Shown: piece after piece, positions 51,363 to 60,175 of the stretch
Layout: each line of letters begins with the position of its first letter
Position numbering within the stretch: the stretch's first letter is position 1
From: Novosphingobium sp.
GTDB taxonomy: Bacteria; Pseudomonadota; Alphaproteobacteria; Sphingomonadales; Sphingomonadaceae
Reading direction: 5' to 3'
NCBI RefSeq assembly: GCF_027489515.1
Contig: NZ_JAIXZS010000027.1
Location: 24,446-88,445 of the forward strand
Length of the DNA stretch: 64,000 bases
Notes under the pieces: model-generated
What the model was told of the DNA's origin: nothing
Database searches by the model: none
The model's input: only the letters and a program-made list of their open reading frames with translations
Program-made: the position numbers and the translations under genes

Positions 51363-52489
51363 CCCCTGCCGGCCGGATGGGCCGCCTGCGCGAACGCCGC
51401 GTGCGGCTGATCATCTATGTGGTGCTGGGCGCGGTGCTGGCGGTGCTGTGCCTGTTCCCGCGCCCGTTCATGGCGCGCGCCAAGGTCATGCCGGGCGATA
51501 ACAACGCGGCCTCGCTGTTCAGCCAGTCCGGCGCGGGATCGCAGCTCCAGAACCTCGCCTCGCTCTTCGGGGATCGCAGCGCGACCGAAGTGACGCTGCA
51601 ACTCGCCAAGAGCGATGCCGTCACCCGTGACGTGGTGGCCCGGCTCAAGCTCGTGGGTCCGGGTCGGCCCTATGCCGATGAACGCTCCGCCATGGTTGCG
51701 CTCGGCAAGCGAGTCGATGTTCATTCGCTGCTGGGCGGCATCATCGAGTTCGAGGCCCGCGCCTACGATCAGGATTGGGTGCTGGCGGTGACCCGCGCCT
51801 ATGTCGATGCGATGAGCGACCGGATGAGCAGCTATGTGCGCAACCAGGTCTCGCGCAAGCGCCGCATTGTCGAAGATCGCCTTGCCAGCTCGCAGGAGCG
51901 GCTGGTTCAGGCGCAAGCCCAGTTCGATGCATTCCGCAAGGCCAACCGCATCGCCGATCCGGCGGCGCAGCTGGGCGAACAGCTGACGGTGCGGGCAGGT
52001 CTCGAAGGCCAGCTGCAGGCAAAGCAGGTCGAACTCGCGACACTGCGCACAACGGTTGGTCCGGAGAACCCCCGCCTCAGCGTTGTCGCCGGGCAGGTCG
52101 CTTCGCTGCAAGCGCAGATCGCCCGCGCGGCCAACGCAAGCGAGGGCCAGGCCAGCCCCAATGTCGGCGCCATCTCGGCGACGGCGCTTGCCTATGCGCG
52201 GCTCTATCGCAGCTATGTCTTCGCGCAGGGCGTGTCGGACGTGTACTCGCGCGCCGCCGAAGAGATTGCCGTGCAGGAAATCCTCTCGCAGGACCGCGCC
52301 CAGCTTTCGGTGATCGATGCGCCGCATGTCGATCCGGATCGCTACTTCAACACGACCGCGGTTGCCTTCCTTGCGCTGCTCGTCGCGTTCGCCGTCTTCG
52401 TCGAAGTCTACGCCCCCGCGACCGGCCTGTTCGATCCGGGCGCGGCTGCGCGCGGCAAGGGCGCCGAGGCCGGGCCGCTGGCACCGTGA
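51359..52489 (+). CDS. Wzz/GumC-like polysaccharide co-polymerase, no kinase domain
   Basis: A 376-residue inner-membrane protein with an N-terminal helix (LIIYVVLGAVLAVLCLF), a periplasmic domain with a long coiled coil (about residues 150-270, VEDRLASSQERLVQAQAQFDAFRK), and a C-terminal helix (AVAFLALLVAFAVFVEVYAP). This is the polysaccharide co-polymerase layout without a tyrosine-kinase tail. It would work with the SLBB protein to control chain length and export. The proline-rich motif near the second helix is weak. ATG 51359. Confidence 0.87.
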   Translation: MTPAGRMGRLRERRVRLIIYVVLGAVLAVLCLFPRPFMARAKVMPGDNNAASLFSQSGAGSQLQNLASLFGDRSATEVTLQLAKSDAVTRDVVARLKLVGPGRPYADERSAMVALGKRVDVHSLLGGIIEFEARAYDQDWVLAVTRAYVDAMSDRMSSYVRNQVSRKRRIVEDRLASSQERLVQAQAQFDAFRKANRIADPAAQLGEQLTVRAGLEGQLQAKQVELATLRTTVGPENPRLSVVAGQVASLQAQIARAANASEGQASPNVGAISATALAYARLYRSYVFAQGVSDVYSRAAEEIAVQEILSQDRAQLSVIDAPHVDPDRYFNTTAVAFLALLVAFAVFVEVYAPATGLFDPGAAARGKGAEAGPLAP

Positions 52490-52505
52490 TGCAGGCTGTT
52501 GCGCA

Positions 52506-53486
52506 ATGAGCGATATCGAAATCTCCGTCGTGATCCCCTGCCTCAACGAAGAGGAAAACGTTCAGGGCATCTACGAGGAAGTCCGCGCCGAGCTCGAGAA
52601 GCACGCGCGCTCGTGGGAAATCATCTTCATCGACAATGGCTCGACCGACCGCACGCGCGAGCTGATGCGCGCACTCTGCGCGGCGGACACGCATGTCCGG
52701 GCGATCTTCAATACCCGCAATTTCGGGCAGATGCGCTCGCCCACCCACGCGATCTATCAGGCCGAAGGTGCCGCCGTGGTCGGCATGTGCGCCGATTTTC
52801 AGGACCCGCCGCAGCTGCTGGGTGAATTCATCCGCCAGTGGCGAGATGGGCGGATGATCGTGCTGGGCGTGCGCCGCACCGAGGAAAAGGCCGGGGCGCT
52901 GCTCACCGCCGCGCGCAAGGCCGGCTACGGCTTCCTCGCGCGCAATGCGGACTATGCGGTCATCCCCGGCGCGACCGGGTTCGGCCTCTATGATCGCCGC
53001 GTGGTCGATACGCTCGCGCGCTGGCACGAGCCCGAGCCGTTCTTCCGCGGCATGCTGGTCGAAAGCGGCTTCTCGATCGGCCTCGTCCCCTATGACCGAC
53101 CCGAACGGCGCGGCGGCCAGACCAAGAACGACGTGTTCGCGCTGCTCGATTTTGCGGTCTCGGGCCTTGCCGGTTCGTCCAAGGCGCTGCTGCGCCGGCC
53201 CATCGTCTGGTCGTTCGGCTTCATGGCGCTGGGCCTGGTGCTGGCGATCTGCGCTATCGCGGCGGCGCTGGCCGGCGGGACAGCCTGGCCCTGGGTCATC
53301 CTTGCCAGCCAGTTCGCGCTGTTCGGGTTCGGCTTTCTGTTCACCGGGCTGCTCGGCGAACAGGTGCGGATCATCGCCGAGCGTACCCGGCGCGTGCCGC
53401 TGGTGATCGAGCAGGAGCGGCTGAACTTCCCGACCGACCGGACCATGCCGGTGCGCCAGCCGTTCGTCGTCGCCGAAGATGCCTGA
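52506..53486 (+). CDS. GtrB/ArnC-like polyprenyl-phosphate glycosyltransferase (GT2)
   Basis: A 326-residue GT2 enzyme: VVIPCLNEEENVQGIYEEV, the IIFIDNGSTDRTRELM nucleotide site, CADFQDPPQLL (the DxD-type metal motif appears as D-F-Q-D), and two C-terminal membrane helices (FMALGLVLAICAIAAAL, FALFGFGFLFTGLLGEQV). This is the layout of DPM1/GtrB enzymes that load a sugar onto undecaprenyl phosphate. ATG 52506. A GtrA-like flippase lies 4 kb downstream in the same operon, supporting a Gtr-type side-chain system. Confidence 0.9.
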   Translation: MSDIEISVVIPCLNEEENVQGIYEEVRAELEKHARSWEIIFIDNGSTDRTRELMRALCAADTHVRAIFNTRNFGQMRSPTHAIYQAEGAAVVGMCADFQDPPQLLGEFIRQWRDGRMIVLGVRRTEEKAGALLTAARKAGYGFLARNADYAVIPGATGFGLYDRRVVDTLARWHEPEPFFRGMLVESGFSIGLVPYDRPERRGGQTKNDVFALLDFAVSGLAGSSKALLRRPIVWSFGFMALGLVLAICAIAAALAGGTAWPWVILASQFALFGFGFLFTGLLGEQVRIIAERTRRVPLVIEQERLNFPTDRTMPVRQPFVVAEDA

Positions 53487-54828
53487 AGGCGCCCTGCCGA
53501 CGCGGCGCCAGAATCTGCAGCTGGCCTTGCGCGCCACGCTGCCCGAACTTGCGCTGCTGCTGCTCGTGCTCGCTTCGTTCGTCTCGCTGGTCCGCACCTT
53601 CTTCTTGACCGGATACCTGCCCCAGCCGTTCATCTGGGATCCGCAGGATACCTTCATGGACTGGTTCAACACCGCCTACTGGGCCAACCATTGGGGCGCC
53701 TATTCGGTCTGGCGCTCGATCTATCCGCCGCTGTCGTTCATCGTGCTGCGGCTGTTCAGCATTTCCTCGTGCTATGTCACCTCGCCCTTCGCGGCGCGCG
53801 ATTGCGACTGGCTCTCGATCACCGCGATCCTTGCGTCCTATGTCGCGGCGATCGGCGTGTCCTACCTCGCGCTGCGGCGCAATGATCCGCGCACCGCGCT
53901 CATGCGCACACTGGCGCTCGCGTTCGGTTATCGCACGCTCTACGCGCTGGAGCGCGGGCAGCTGCTCCTCATGTGCTATGTCGCGATGGTCATCGCCCTT
54001 GGCTTCTTCGCCACCTCGCGCCCGGTGCGCGCGATCGCGGCGGGGCTGATGATCAACTTCAAGCCCTACATGCTGGTGGCGACCGTGGGCTGGGCGATCC
54101 GGCGCGAGTGGCGTCAGCTTGAGCTTGCCGCCTTTGCCACGGTGCTGATCTACCTTGCCACATGGGGCCTGATGGGTGGCGGCAGCGTCACCGAACTGCT
54201 CGACAACACCTTCAACTGGATCAGTTTCACCGGCGGCGATGTCGTCGGCGAGATCTACTATTCGACCAGCTTCAACGGCCTGTTCGGCGTGATCGACCGG
54301 GGCGCCTTCCCGGTGCTGCGCTACTTCCGCTCGGACACCTACGAGACGTTCCGCTTCGTGCTGACGAGTGCCATGGCCGCTGCGCAGCTGACCGGGATCG
54401 CCGCACTGTTTCTCGCCTGGATGCAACCGCGCGCGGTCGCGCTGCCGCGCCTCGCCTGCATCGCGCTGCTCATCTCGCTGACCACGCGCTCGCCCGGCGG
54501 CTATACCGAGATGTTCATCATGTTCCTCGTGTTCATGGAGCCGTGGCGCGGTTTCGCGCGGATCGCCTCGATCACGATCATCTATCTCAATGCGCTCAAC
54601 GTCGATTGGCAGCTGTCCACCCTGCCGGTTGTCCACACGACGGCGTGGCTCAGCGGCAAGGCGGTTTCGGCGCAGTTCGGCATCGCGGTCGGCCAGTTCA
54701 CCCACCCCATCGGCCTATTGCTCGTGCTCATGCTGCTCTCGCTGGAGACGATCCGCGAGGCGACGCTCGCCTATCGCCAGAACCGGCCGCAGCTGGCGTT
54801 CGGCGCGCCGGGGGAGGCGCTGGCTTGA
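53479..54828 (+). CDS. GT87-like integral-membrane glycosyltransferase
   Basis: A 449-residue protein with about 11 helices. The first periplasmic loop carries WDPQDTFMDWFNTAYWANHW, acidic residues placed as in polyprenyl-phosphate-sugar transferases of the GT-C fold, and later GLMINFKPYMLVATVGW is like the KP-x-Y-x5 region of GT87/DUF2029 mannosyltransferases. It would use the lipid-linked sugar made by the GT2 enzyme just upstream (8-base gene overlap). The donor sugar is unknown. Confidence 0.78.
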   Translation: MPEGALPTRRQNLQLALRATLPELALLLLVLASFVSLVRTFFLTGYLPQPFIWDPQDTFMDWFNTAYWANHWGAYSVWRSIYPPLSFIVLRLFSISSCYVTSPFAARDCDWLSITAILASYVAAIGVSYLALRRNDPRTALMRTLALAFGYRTLYALERGQLLLMCYVAMVIALGFFATSRPVRAIAAGLMINFKPYMLVATVGWAIRREWRQLELAAFATVLIYLATWGLMGGGSVTELLDNTFNWISFTGGDVVGEIYYSTSFNGLFGVIDRGAFPVLRYFRSDTYETFRFVLTSAMAAAQLTGIAALFLAWMQPRAVALPRLACIALLISLTTRSPGGYTEMFIMFLVFMEPWRGFARIASITIIYLNALNVDWQLSTLPVVHTTAWLSGKAVSAQFGIAVGQFTHPIGLLLVLMLLSLETIREATLAYRQNRPQLAFGAPGEALA

Positions 54829-55868
54829 GCCTCCATCCCATCCTTGCCGAAGACCTTGCCGGCGTGGTGGAAAGCCTCGCGGCAGACTGGCCTGCGCTTC
54901 GCGGCGCGCGCCTGTTCATTACCGGCGGCACCGGCCTCATCGGGCGCTGGATGCTTGAGGCGCTGCGGCTGGCCGATGCCGCGCATGGGCTCGGGCTCGA
55001 GGTTGCGGTGCTCACCCGCGATCCGGCCGCGTTTGCCGCCAAGGCGCCCGCGCTCGCCGCATGGCCCGCGCTGCGGCTGGTGGCGGGCGATGTGCTGACC
55101 CTGCAGCCCGATGGCCAGCCCTACACCCACGTCATCCACGGCGCGACCGATGCCAGCGCCGATCTCAACGAGAACGACCCGCTGCGCATGTTCGATACGA
55201 TCGTGGCGGGCACGCGCAACACGCTCGATTTCGCGCGGGCAGCCGGGGCAGGGCGCGTGTTGTTCATGTCCTCGGGCGCGGTCTATGGCGCGCAGCCGTG
55301 GGATGTGACTCATGTCGACGAGGACTACCGCGGCGCGCCCGATCTCATGACCCACCGTTCGAGCTATGGTGAGGGCAAGCGCGCGGCGGAGATGCTCTGC
55401 GCGATCTATCGCCGCCAGTTCGGGCTCGATATCGTCACCACGCGCATCTTCGCGCTGCTTGGGCCGATGCTGGCGCTCGATATCCACTTCGCGGCGGGCA
55501 ACTTCATTCGCGATGCCATGGCCGGGCGCACGGTGACCGTGAACAGCGACGGGCGCGCGGTGCGTTCCTATCTCTATACGGCCGATCTCACGACCTGGAT
55601 GTGGGCCGTGCTGCTGCGCGCGCCCGCTGGCGCGACCTACAATCTGGGCTCGGAGCAGGCCGTCTCGATCGGCGATCTTGCCGAACGCGCGGCGACCGTG
55701 CTCGGCAGCGGCAAGTTCGAGATTCTCGGCAAGCCCGATGCGGGCTGGAATCCGGGGCGCTATGTGCCCTCAACTCTCAAGATCCGGAGCGAACTGGGCG
55801 TGGCGCCAACGGTCGATCTGGACGAAGCGATACGCCGCACGGCGGCATGGAATGGATGGATCGGATGA
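54825..55868 (+). CDS. NAD-dependent epimerase/reductase (extended SDR)
   Basis: A 347-residue extended short-chain dehydrogenase: Rossmann loop FITGGTGLIGRWMLEAL near residue 30, the active-site Ser/Tyr/Lys region MSSGAVYG ... SSYGEGKRAAEML, and TTRIFALLGPMLALDIHFAAGNFIRDAM. The start is TTG 54825 (overlapping the previous stop as TTGA) with GGAGG 8 bases upstream. Directly followed by the thiamine enzyme with an ATGA overlap, it is a candidate for reducing or epimerising the 4-keto or branched sugar (YerF-like role, inference). Confidence 0.88.
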   Translation: MSLHPILAEDLAGVVESLAADWPALRGARLFITGGTGLIGRWMLEALRLADAAHGLGLEVAVLTRDPAAFAAKAPALAAWPALRLVAGDVLTLQPDGQPYTHVIHGATDASADLNENDPLRMFDTIVAGTRNTLDFARAAGAGRVLFMSSGAVYGAQPWDVTHVDEDYRGAPDLMTHRSSYGEGKRAAEMLCAIYRRQFGLDIVTTRIFALLGPMLALDIHFAAGNFIRDAMAGRTVTVNSDGRAVRSYLYTADLTTWMWAVLLRAPAGATYNLGSEQAVSIGDLAERAATVLGSGKFEILGKPDAGWNPGRYVPSTLKIRSELGVAPTVDLDEAIRRTAAWNGWIG

Positions 55869-57694
55869 GCAAGATCAAGCTTTCAGACTGGGTGGCGCAG
55901 CAGCTGGTCGCGCACGGCATCGGCGATGTGTTCATGCTCACCGGTGGCGGGGCCATGCACCTCAACCATTCGATCGGCACGCATGATGGCATCCGCACCA
56001 CCTTCTGCCACCACGAACAGGCGCTCGCGATCGCGGCCGAAGCCTATGGCCGGCTCACCGGGCGCCTGCCGGTGGTCAACGTCACCTCGGGCCCCGGCGG
56101 CACCAATGCCATCACCGGCATCTACGGCGCCTTTGTCGACTCGGTCGGCGTCCTCGTCCTCTCCGGGCAGGTGAAGAACGAAACCACGGTCCGCCACACC
56201 GGGCTGCCGCTGCGCCAGTATGGCGATCAGGAGCTCGACATTGCGCCGATCGTGCAGACGATCACCAAGTATGCCGAGATGGTCACCGATCCGCAGACGA
56301 TCCGCTACCACCTCGAAAAGGCGATCTACCTCGCGCGCTCGGGCCGCCCCGGGCCGACCTGGCTCGATATTCCGCTCGATGTGCAGGCCGCGCGGATCGA
56401 TCCCGATACGCTGGATCCCGGCTTCGATCCGGCCGAACTCGACGAGCCGTGGACGAAGACCGATCTCGCCGCCGCGGCCGAGGCAGTCATCGCCAAGCTC
56501 AAGACTGCCAAGCGCCCGGTCGTCTTCGCCGGCGGCGGGGTGCGGCTCAGCGGCGCGCACGCCCAGTTCATCGAACTGGTCGAAAAGCTTGGCGTGCCCG
56601 TCGTCACCGGTTGGAACGCGCATGATGTGATCTGGGATGATCACCCGCTCTATTGTGGCCGCCCAGGCACGGTGGGCGATCGCGGCGGCAACATGGTCAA
56701 CCAGAGCGCCGATTTCCTGCTCGTGCTCGGCAGCCGGCTCAATATCCGGCAGGTCAGCTACAACTGGAGCAGCTTCGCGCGCGAAGCCTACAAGGTCTGG
56801 GTCGATATCGATCCGCTCGAACTGCAGAAGCCCAACGTGAAGCCGGACATGCCGGTCGTCGCCAATCTCAAGGACTTCATCCCGGCGCTGCTCGCCGCCG
56901 CGCCGGCCGGGCCGACCGAGGAGCAGCGCGAATGGCTCGAATGGGCGGTGCAGCGGCGGCGCAATTTCCCGGTGGTGCTGCCCGAATACAACCAGAATGC
57001 GGTGTGCCACCCCTATGTTGCGCTCGATGCGCTGTTCCAGGTGCTCGATGGCGAGGATGTCGTCGTCTGCGGCAATGGCAGCGCCTGCGTCGTCGGCTTC
57101 CAGACCGCGCAGATCAAGCAGGGCCTCCGCCTGTGGACCAATTCGGGCTGCGCCACGATGGGTTATGATCTGCCCGCCGCGATCGGGGCCTGCGTCGGAC
57201 TGACCAGCGCGGGAGAGGGCAATCCGCGCCGCGTCATCTGCGTCGCTGGCGATGGCAGCATCATGATGAACCTGCAGGAGCTCCAGACCATCATCGGCTA
57301 CGGCATGCCGGTGAAGATCATCCTCCTCAACAACAACGGCTATGTCTCGATCTTCCAGACCCACCGCAATTACTTCAACGGTGTCGAAGTCGGCGGCGGA
57401 CCCAAGAGCAACGTGACCTTCCCCGATTTCTCCAAGCTCGCCGCGGCCTTCGGCTATGGCTACTGGCGGGTCGACGGGCACGAGAACCTCGGCGCGCTGC
57501 GCGAGGCGATCGAGGCCCCCGGTGCCACGATCTGCGAGATCATGATCGACGAGAACGCCGCCTTCGCGCCCAAGCTGGGGGCCAAGGTCCATCCCGATGG
57601 GCGGATGACCTCGCCCCCGCTCGAAGATCTCTCGCCGTTCCTCCCGCGCGAAGTCCTGCGCGAGAACATGCGCATCCCGCTGCTGGAAGAGTGA
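55865..57694 (+). CDS. Thiamine-diphosphate enzyme (acetolactate-synthase-like), sugar-branching candidate
   Basis: A 609-residue ThDP enzyme with the usual three domains. The catalytic Glu is in FCHHEQALAIAAEAYGRL (about residue 49). The central domain has FAGGGVRLSGAHAQF. The ThDP/Mg motif is GDGSIMMNLQELQ (about residue 461) running to ILLNNNGYVSI. It resembles acetohydroxyacid synthase but lies in a CDP-sugar/polysaccharide operon, like YerE of yersiniose synthesis, which transfers an acetyl unit from pyruvate to a CDP-4-keto sugar. Whether it uses FAD or pyruvate cannot be read here. It overlaps the SDR gene by 4 bases. Confidence 0.9.
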   Translation: MSKIKLSDWVAQQLVAHGIGDVFMLTGGGAMHLNHSIGTHDGIRTTFCHHEQALAIAAEAYGRLTGRLPVVNVTSGPGGTNAITGIYGAFVDSVGVLVLSGQVKNETTVRHTGLPLRQYGDQELDIAPIVQTITKYAEMVTDPQTIRYHLEKAIYLARSGRPGPTWLDIPLDVQAARIDPDTLDPGFDPAELDEPWTKTDLAAAAEAVIAKLKTAKRPVVFAGGGVRLSGAHAQFIELVEKLGVPVVTGWNAHDVIWDDHPLYCGRPGTVGDRGGNMVNQSADFLLVLGSRLNIRQVSYNWSSFAREAYKVWVDIDPLELQKPNVKPDMPVVANLKDFIPALLAAAPAGPTEEQREWLEWAVQRRRNFPVVLPEYNQNAVCHPYVALDALFQVLDGEDVVVCGNGSACVVGFQTAQIKQGLRLWTNSGCATMGYDLPAAIGACVGLTSAGEGNPRRVICVAGDGSIMMNLQELQTIIGYGMPVKIILLNNNGYVSIFQTHRNYFNGVEVGGGPKSNVTFPDFSKLAAAFGYGYWRVDGHENLGALREAIEAPGATICEIMIDENAAFAPKLGAKVHPDGRMTSPPLEDLSPFLPREVLRENMRIPLLEE

Positions 57695-57698
57695 GCCG

Positions 57699-58127
57699 GT
57701 GCGACTGATCGAGCGCGTTCTCGCGCGATTGCGCCGGGGCGAGCGGCCGGTGCGCTATCTCCTTGCGGGCGCGGCCAACACCGCATTCGGGCTGTCGTTC
57801 TTCCCGGCGCTGCTGTGGATCTGGCCGTGGTTCACGCACCACTACATGGCGGCGCTGGTGCTGTCGCAGCTCGTCTGCGTGATCTTCGCGTTCAGTACCT
57901 ACAAGATCGGGGTCTTTCGCACGCGGGCCAATATCCTGCGCGAGTTTGCCTATTTCTCGTCGTATTCCTACGCCGTATTCGGGGCCAATCTGATTGCATT
58001 GCCGCTCATGGTGCAAGGTCTCGGCCTGCATCCGATCCCGGCCCAGTTCTGCTTCTCGCTGCTGACGCTCGTCAGCAGCTATTTCTGGCACCAAGCCGTC
58101 ACGTTTCGTTCGGATACAAGGACCTGA
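57699..58127 (+). CDS. GtrA-like polyprenyl-phosphate-sugar flippase family protein
   Basis: A 142-residue protein with four helices, of the GtrA/DPMS family: RYLLAGAANTAFGLSFFPALL at the N-terminus, FAFSTYKIGVFR, and the closing FCFSLLTLVSSYFWHQAVTFR. It is thought to flip undecaprenyl-phosphate-linked sugars for O-antigen or glycan side-chain addition, matching the GtrB-like GT2 in the same operon. GTG 57699, 4 bases after the thiamine enzyme. Confidence 0.9.
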   Translation: MRLIERVLARLRRGERPVRYLLAGAANTAFGLSFFPALLWIWPWFTHHYMAALVLSQLVCVIFAFSTYKIGVFRTRANILREFAYFSSYSYAVFGANLIALPLMVQGLGLHPIPAQFCFSLLTLVSSYFWHQAVTFRSDTRT

Positions 58128-58133
58128 TCAGCG

Positions 58134-59036
58134 ATGTCAGCCTTTCTAGAGCGGTCCTGCCCCTGTTGCGGAAGTGCGCAGGCCACCCCCGAAATGCAGA
58201 GCGAGCCAGCCGGCGAGGACGTCGGGCTTGAGGGCCTCGTGCCGTTCTGGGAGGGGCTGCGCAAGGAGCGCATGTTCTTCACGTATGCCCGGTGCCAGTC
58301 CTGCGGCCTGCTCTACTGTCCGCGCTATTTCACCGGCGAGCAGCTGGGTCAACTCTACGCCAATCTCGCGCCCAACATGGATATGGTCCCCTCGGCAGCG
58401 ATCACCGCGACCCAGCGCGGCTATTGGTCGGCCGTCGCCGGGAGCGTGATCCCCGGCGACTATCTCGAGATCGGCCCCGATATCGGGCACATCGTCGCGC
58501 CGGCTGCTGCCTCGGGCAAGTTCGGCCATGCCTGGCTGTTCGAGCCGAACCGCGCGGTCCACGATGTGCTCGCCCGCTCCGCCGGAAACCTGCCGCATAC
58601 GATCAGCGCGGCGATGGACGATTTCAGCGATGTGCCCGATGGCACGATCAGCCTCGCCGTGATGATCCACGTGCTCGATCACATCACCGAGCCGCTGGCG
58701 ATCCTACGCCAGATACGTGCCAAGCTGAAGCCGGGTGGGCGCATCCTCATCGTGACCCACAACGAAAAATCGCTGCTACGCTCGGTTATGGGCCGTACCT
58801 TCCCGCCGTTCTGCCTGCAGCATCCGGAACTCTACAACCCCGATACGATGACGCGGGTGTTGACCACCGCTGGCTATTCGGGTGTCGAGGTCCAGCGCAG
58901 CGTCAATCACTTCCCGATCAGCTTCCTTGCGCAGCAGGCCGGGCAGACCATCGGGCTCGATCTGTCGCGCCTGCCCCTGCCAGACATGGCAGTGGGCCTG
59001 AAGCTGGGCAACATGTTAACGACAGCCCAGCTGTAA
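58134..59036 (+). CDS. Class I SAM methyltransferase with N-terminal zinc ribbon
   Basis: A 300-residue protein. Cysteines CPCCGS (about residues 9-12) and CQSCGLLYC (about 54-62) form a zinc-binding module. A Methyltransf domain follows, with DYLEIGPDIGHIVAPAA (SAM loop) and LKPGGRILIVTHN. This layout is that of sugar C- or O-methyltransferases of polysaccharide and antibiotic clusters (TylC3-like as a general idea). It is the last gene of the operon, 6 bases after gtrA. It probably methylates the locus sugar; the position is unknown. Confidence 0.87.
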   Translation: MSAFLERSCPCCGSAQATPEMQSEPAGEDVGLEGLVPFWEGLRKERMFFTYARCQSCGLLYCPRYFTGEQLGQLYANLAPNMDMVPSAAITATQRGYWSAVAGSVIPGDYLEIGPDIGHIVAPAAASGKFGHAWLFEPNRAVHDVLARSAGNLPHTISAAMDDFSDVPDGTISLAVMIHVLDHITEPLAILRQIRAKLKPGGRILIVTHNEKSLLRSVMGRTFPPFCLQHPELYNPDTMTRVLTTAGYSGVEVQRSVNHFPISFLAQQAGQTIGLDLSRLPLPDMAVGLKLGNMLTTAQL

Positions 59037-59062
59037 GGCCAACAACCGGGAGAGAGCCAGCC

Positions 59063-60034
59063 ATGAAGACCCGCATCACCGAACTGTTCGGCATCGAGCA
59101 CCCGATCATCCAGGGTGGCATGCACTATGTCGGCTTTGCCGAAATGGCCGCTGCGGTCTCGAACGCGGGCGGGCTCGGCATCATCACCGGCCTCACGCAG
59201 AAGTCCGCCGCCGATCTCGCCAATGAGATCGCGCGCTGCAAGGACATGACCGACAAGCCCTTCGGCGTGAACCTCACCTTCCTGCCCACTGTCAACGCGC
59301 CCGATTATCCGGGCTACATCCGCGCAATCATCGAAGGCGGGGTGAAGATCGTCGAGACCGCGGGCAACAACCCCGCGCCGTTCCTGCCCTACTTCAAGGA
59401 CGCGGGGATCAAGGTGATCCACAAGTGCACGTCCGTCCGCCACAGCGTGAAGGCCGAGAAGGTTGGCTGCGATGCGATCTCGGTCGATGGCTTCGAATGC
59501 GGCGGCCATCCGGGCGAGGACGATATCCCGAACTTCATCCTGCTCCCCCGTGCGGCCGAGGAACTCACCATTCCCTTCGTCGCCTCGGGCGGCATGGCCG
59601 ATGGCCGCAGCCTCGTCGCCGCGCTCGCGCTCGGCGCAGAAGGCATCAACATGGGCACGCGCTTCATCGCCACCAAGGAAGCGCCGGTGCATGAAAAGGT
59701 AAAGCAGGCGCTGCTCGCGGCGTCCGAGCTCGATACCCGCCTCGTCATGCGCCCGCTGCGCAACACCGAGCGCGTGCTGACCAACGCCGCGGTCGAGCGC
59801 CTGCTCGAAAAGGAACGCCGCCTCGGCGCGGACATCAAGTTCGAGGACATCATCGAGGAAGTCGCCGGCGTCTACCCGCGCATCATGATGGAAGGCGATA
59901 TGGAAGCCGGCGCGTGGAGCTGCGGCATGGTCGCCGGCCTGATCCACGACATCCCGACCTGCAAGGAGCTCGTCGACCGGATCATGGCGCAGGCCAACAG
60001 CATCATCCGCGAACGGCTGGCGGGGATGGCCTGA
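59063..60034 (+). CDS. Nitronate monooxygenase-family flavoprotein
   Basis: A 323-residue TIM-barrel flavoprotein: LFGIEHPIIQGGMHYVGFAEMAAAVSNAGGLGII at the N-terminus (FMN site, given here as the NMO family signature), DGFECGGHPGED with the His found in class I NMO/enoyl reductase-like members, and ASGGMADGRSLVAALALGAEGINMGTRF. It oxidises alkyl nitronates or reduces enoyl compounds; related proteins often stand beside acyl-CoA dehydrogenases in catabolic clusters. ATG 59063 with GGAGAGAG upstream. Confidence 0.92.
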   Translation: MKTRITELFGIEHPIIQGGMHYVGFAEMAAAVSNAGGLGIITGLTQKSAADLANEIARCKDMTDKPFGVNLTFLPTVNAPDYPGYIRAIIEGGVKIVETAGNNPAPFLPYFKDAGIKVIHKCTSVRHSVKAEKVGCDAISVDGFECGGHPGEDDIPNFILLPRAAEELTIPFVASGGMADGRSLVAALALGAEGINMGTRFIATKEAPVHEKVKQALLAASELDTRLVMRPLRNTERVLTNAAVERLLEKERRLGADIKFEDIIEEVAGVYPRIMMEGDMEAGAWSCGMVAGLIHDIPTCKELVDRIMAQANSIIRERLAGMA

Positions 60035-60042
60035 GGGGAAAG

Positions 60043-60166
60043 CCCTCTCCCCTTCAGGGGAGAGGGTTGGGAGAGGGGACGTGGCACTGCGCCGCGCTGC
60101 CCCCTCTCAATTCCGGCTAGGCAGCAAGCTGCCAAGCCTTCGTATCTCTCCCCTGAAGGGGAGAGA
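60043..60166. repeat. Pair of opposed REP-like hairpins between convergent genes
   Basis: CCCTCTCCCC-TTCA-GGGGAGAGGG (60043-60066) and TCTCTCCCC-TGAA-GGGGAGAGA (60045+100, at 60145-60166) are perfect hairpins; the second is the near reverse complement of the first. They lie between two convergent genes and are separated by about 78 bases. This is like the CTCTCCCC/GGGGAGAG intergenic repeats scattered in many proteobacterial genomes, and may act as bidirectional terminators. Confidence 0.8.
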
Positions 60167-60175
60167 GCGCAGAAA

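Noticed and set aside
55883..57592. 569-codon minus-strand open frame opposite the ThDP enzyme
   Set aside because: The plus strand carries the catalytic Glu and GDG-NN ThDP motifs; the minus frame is a shadow.
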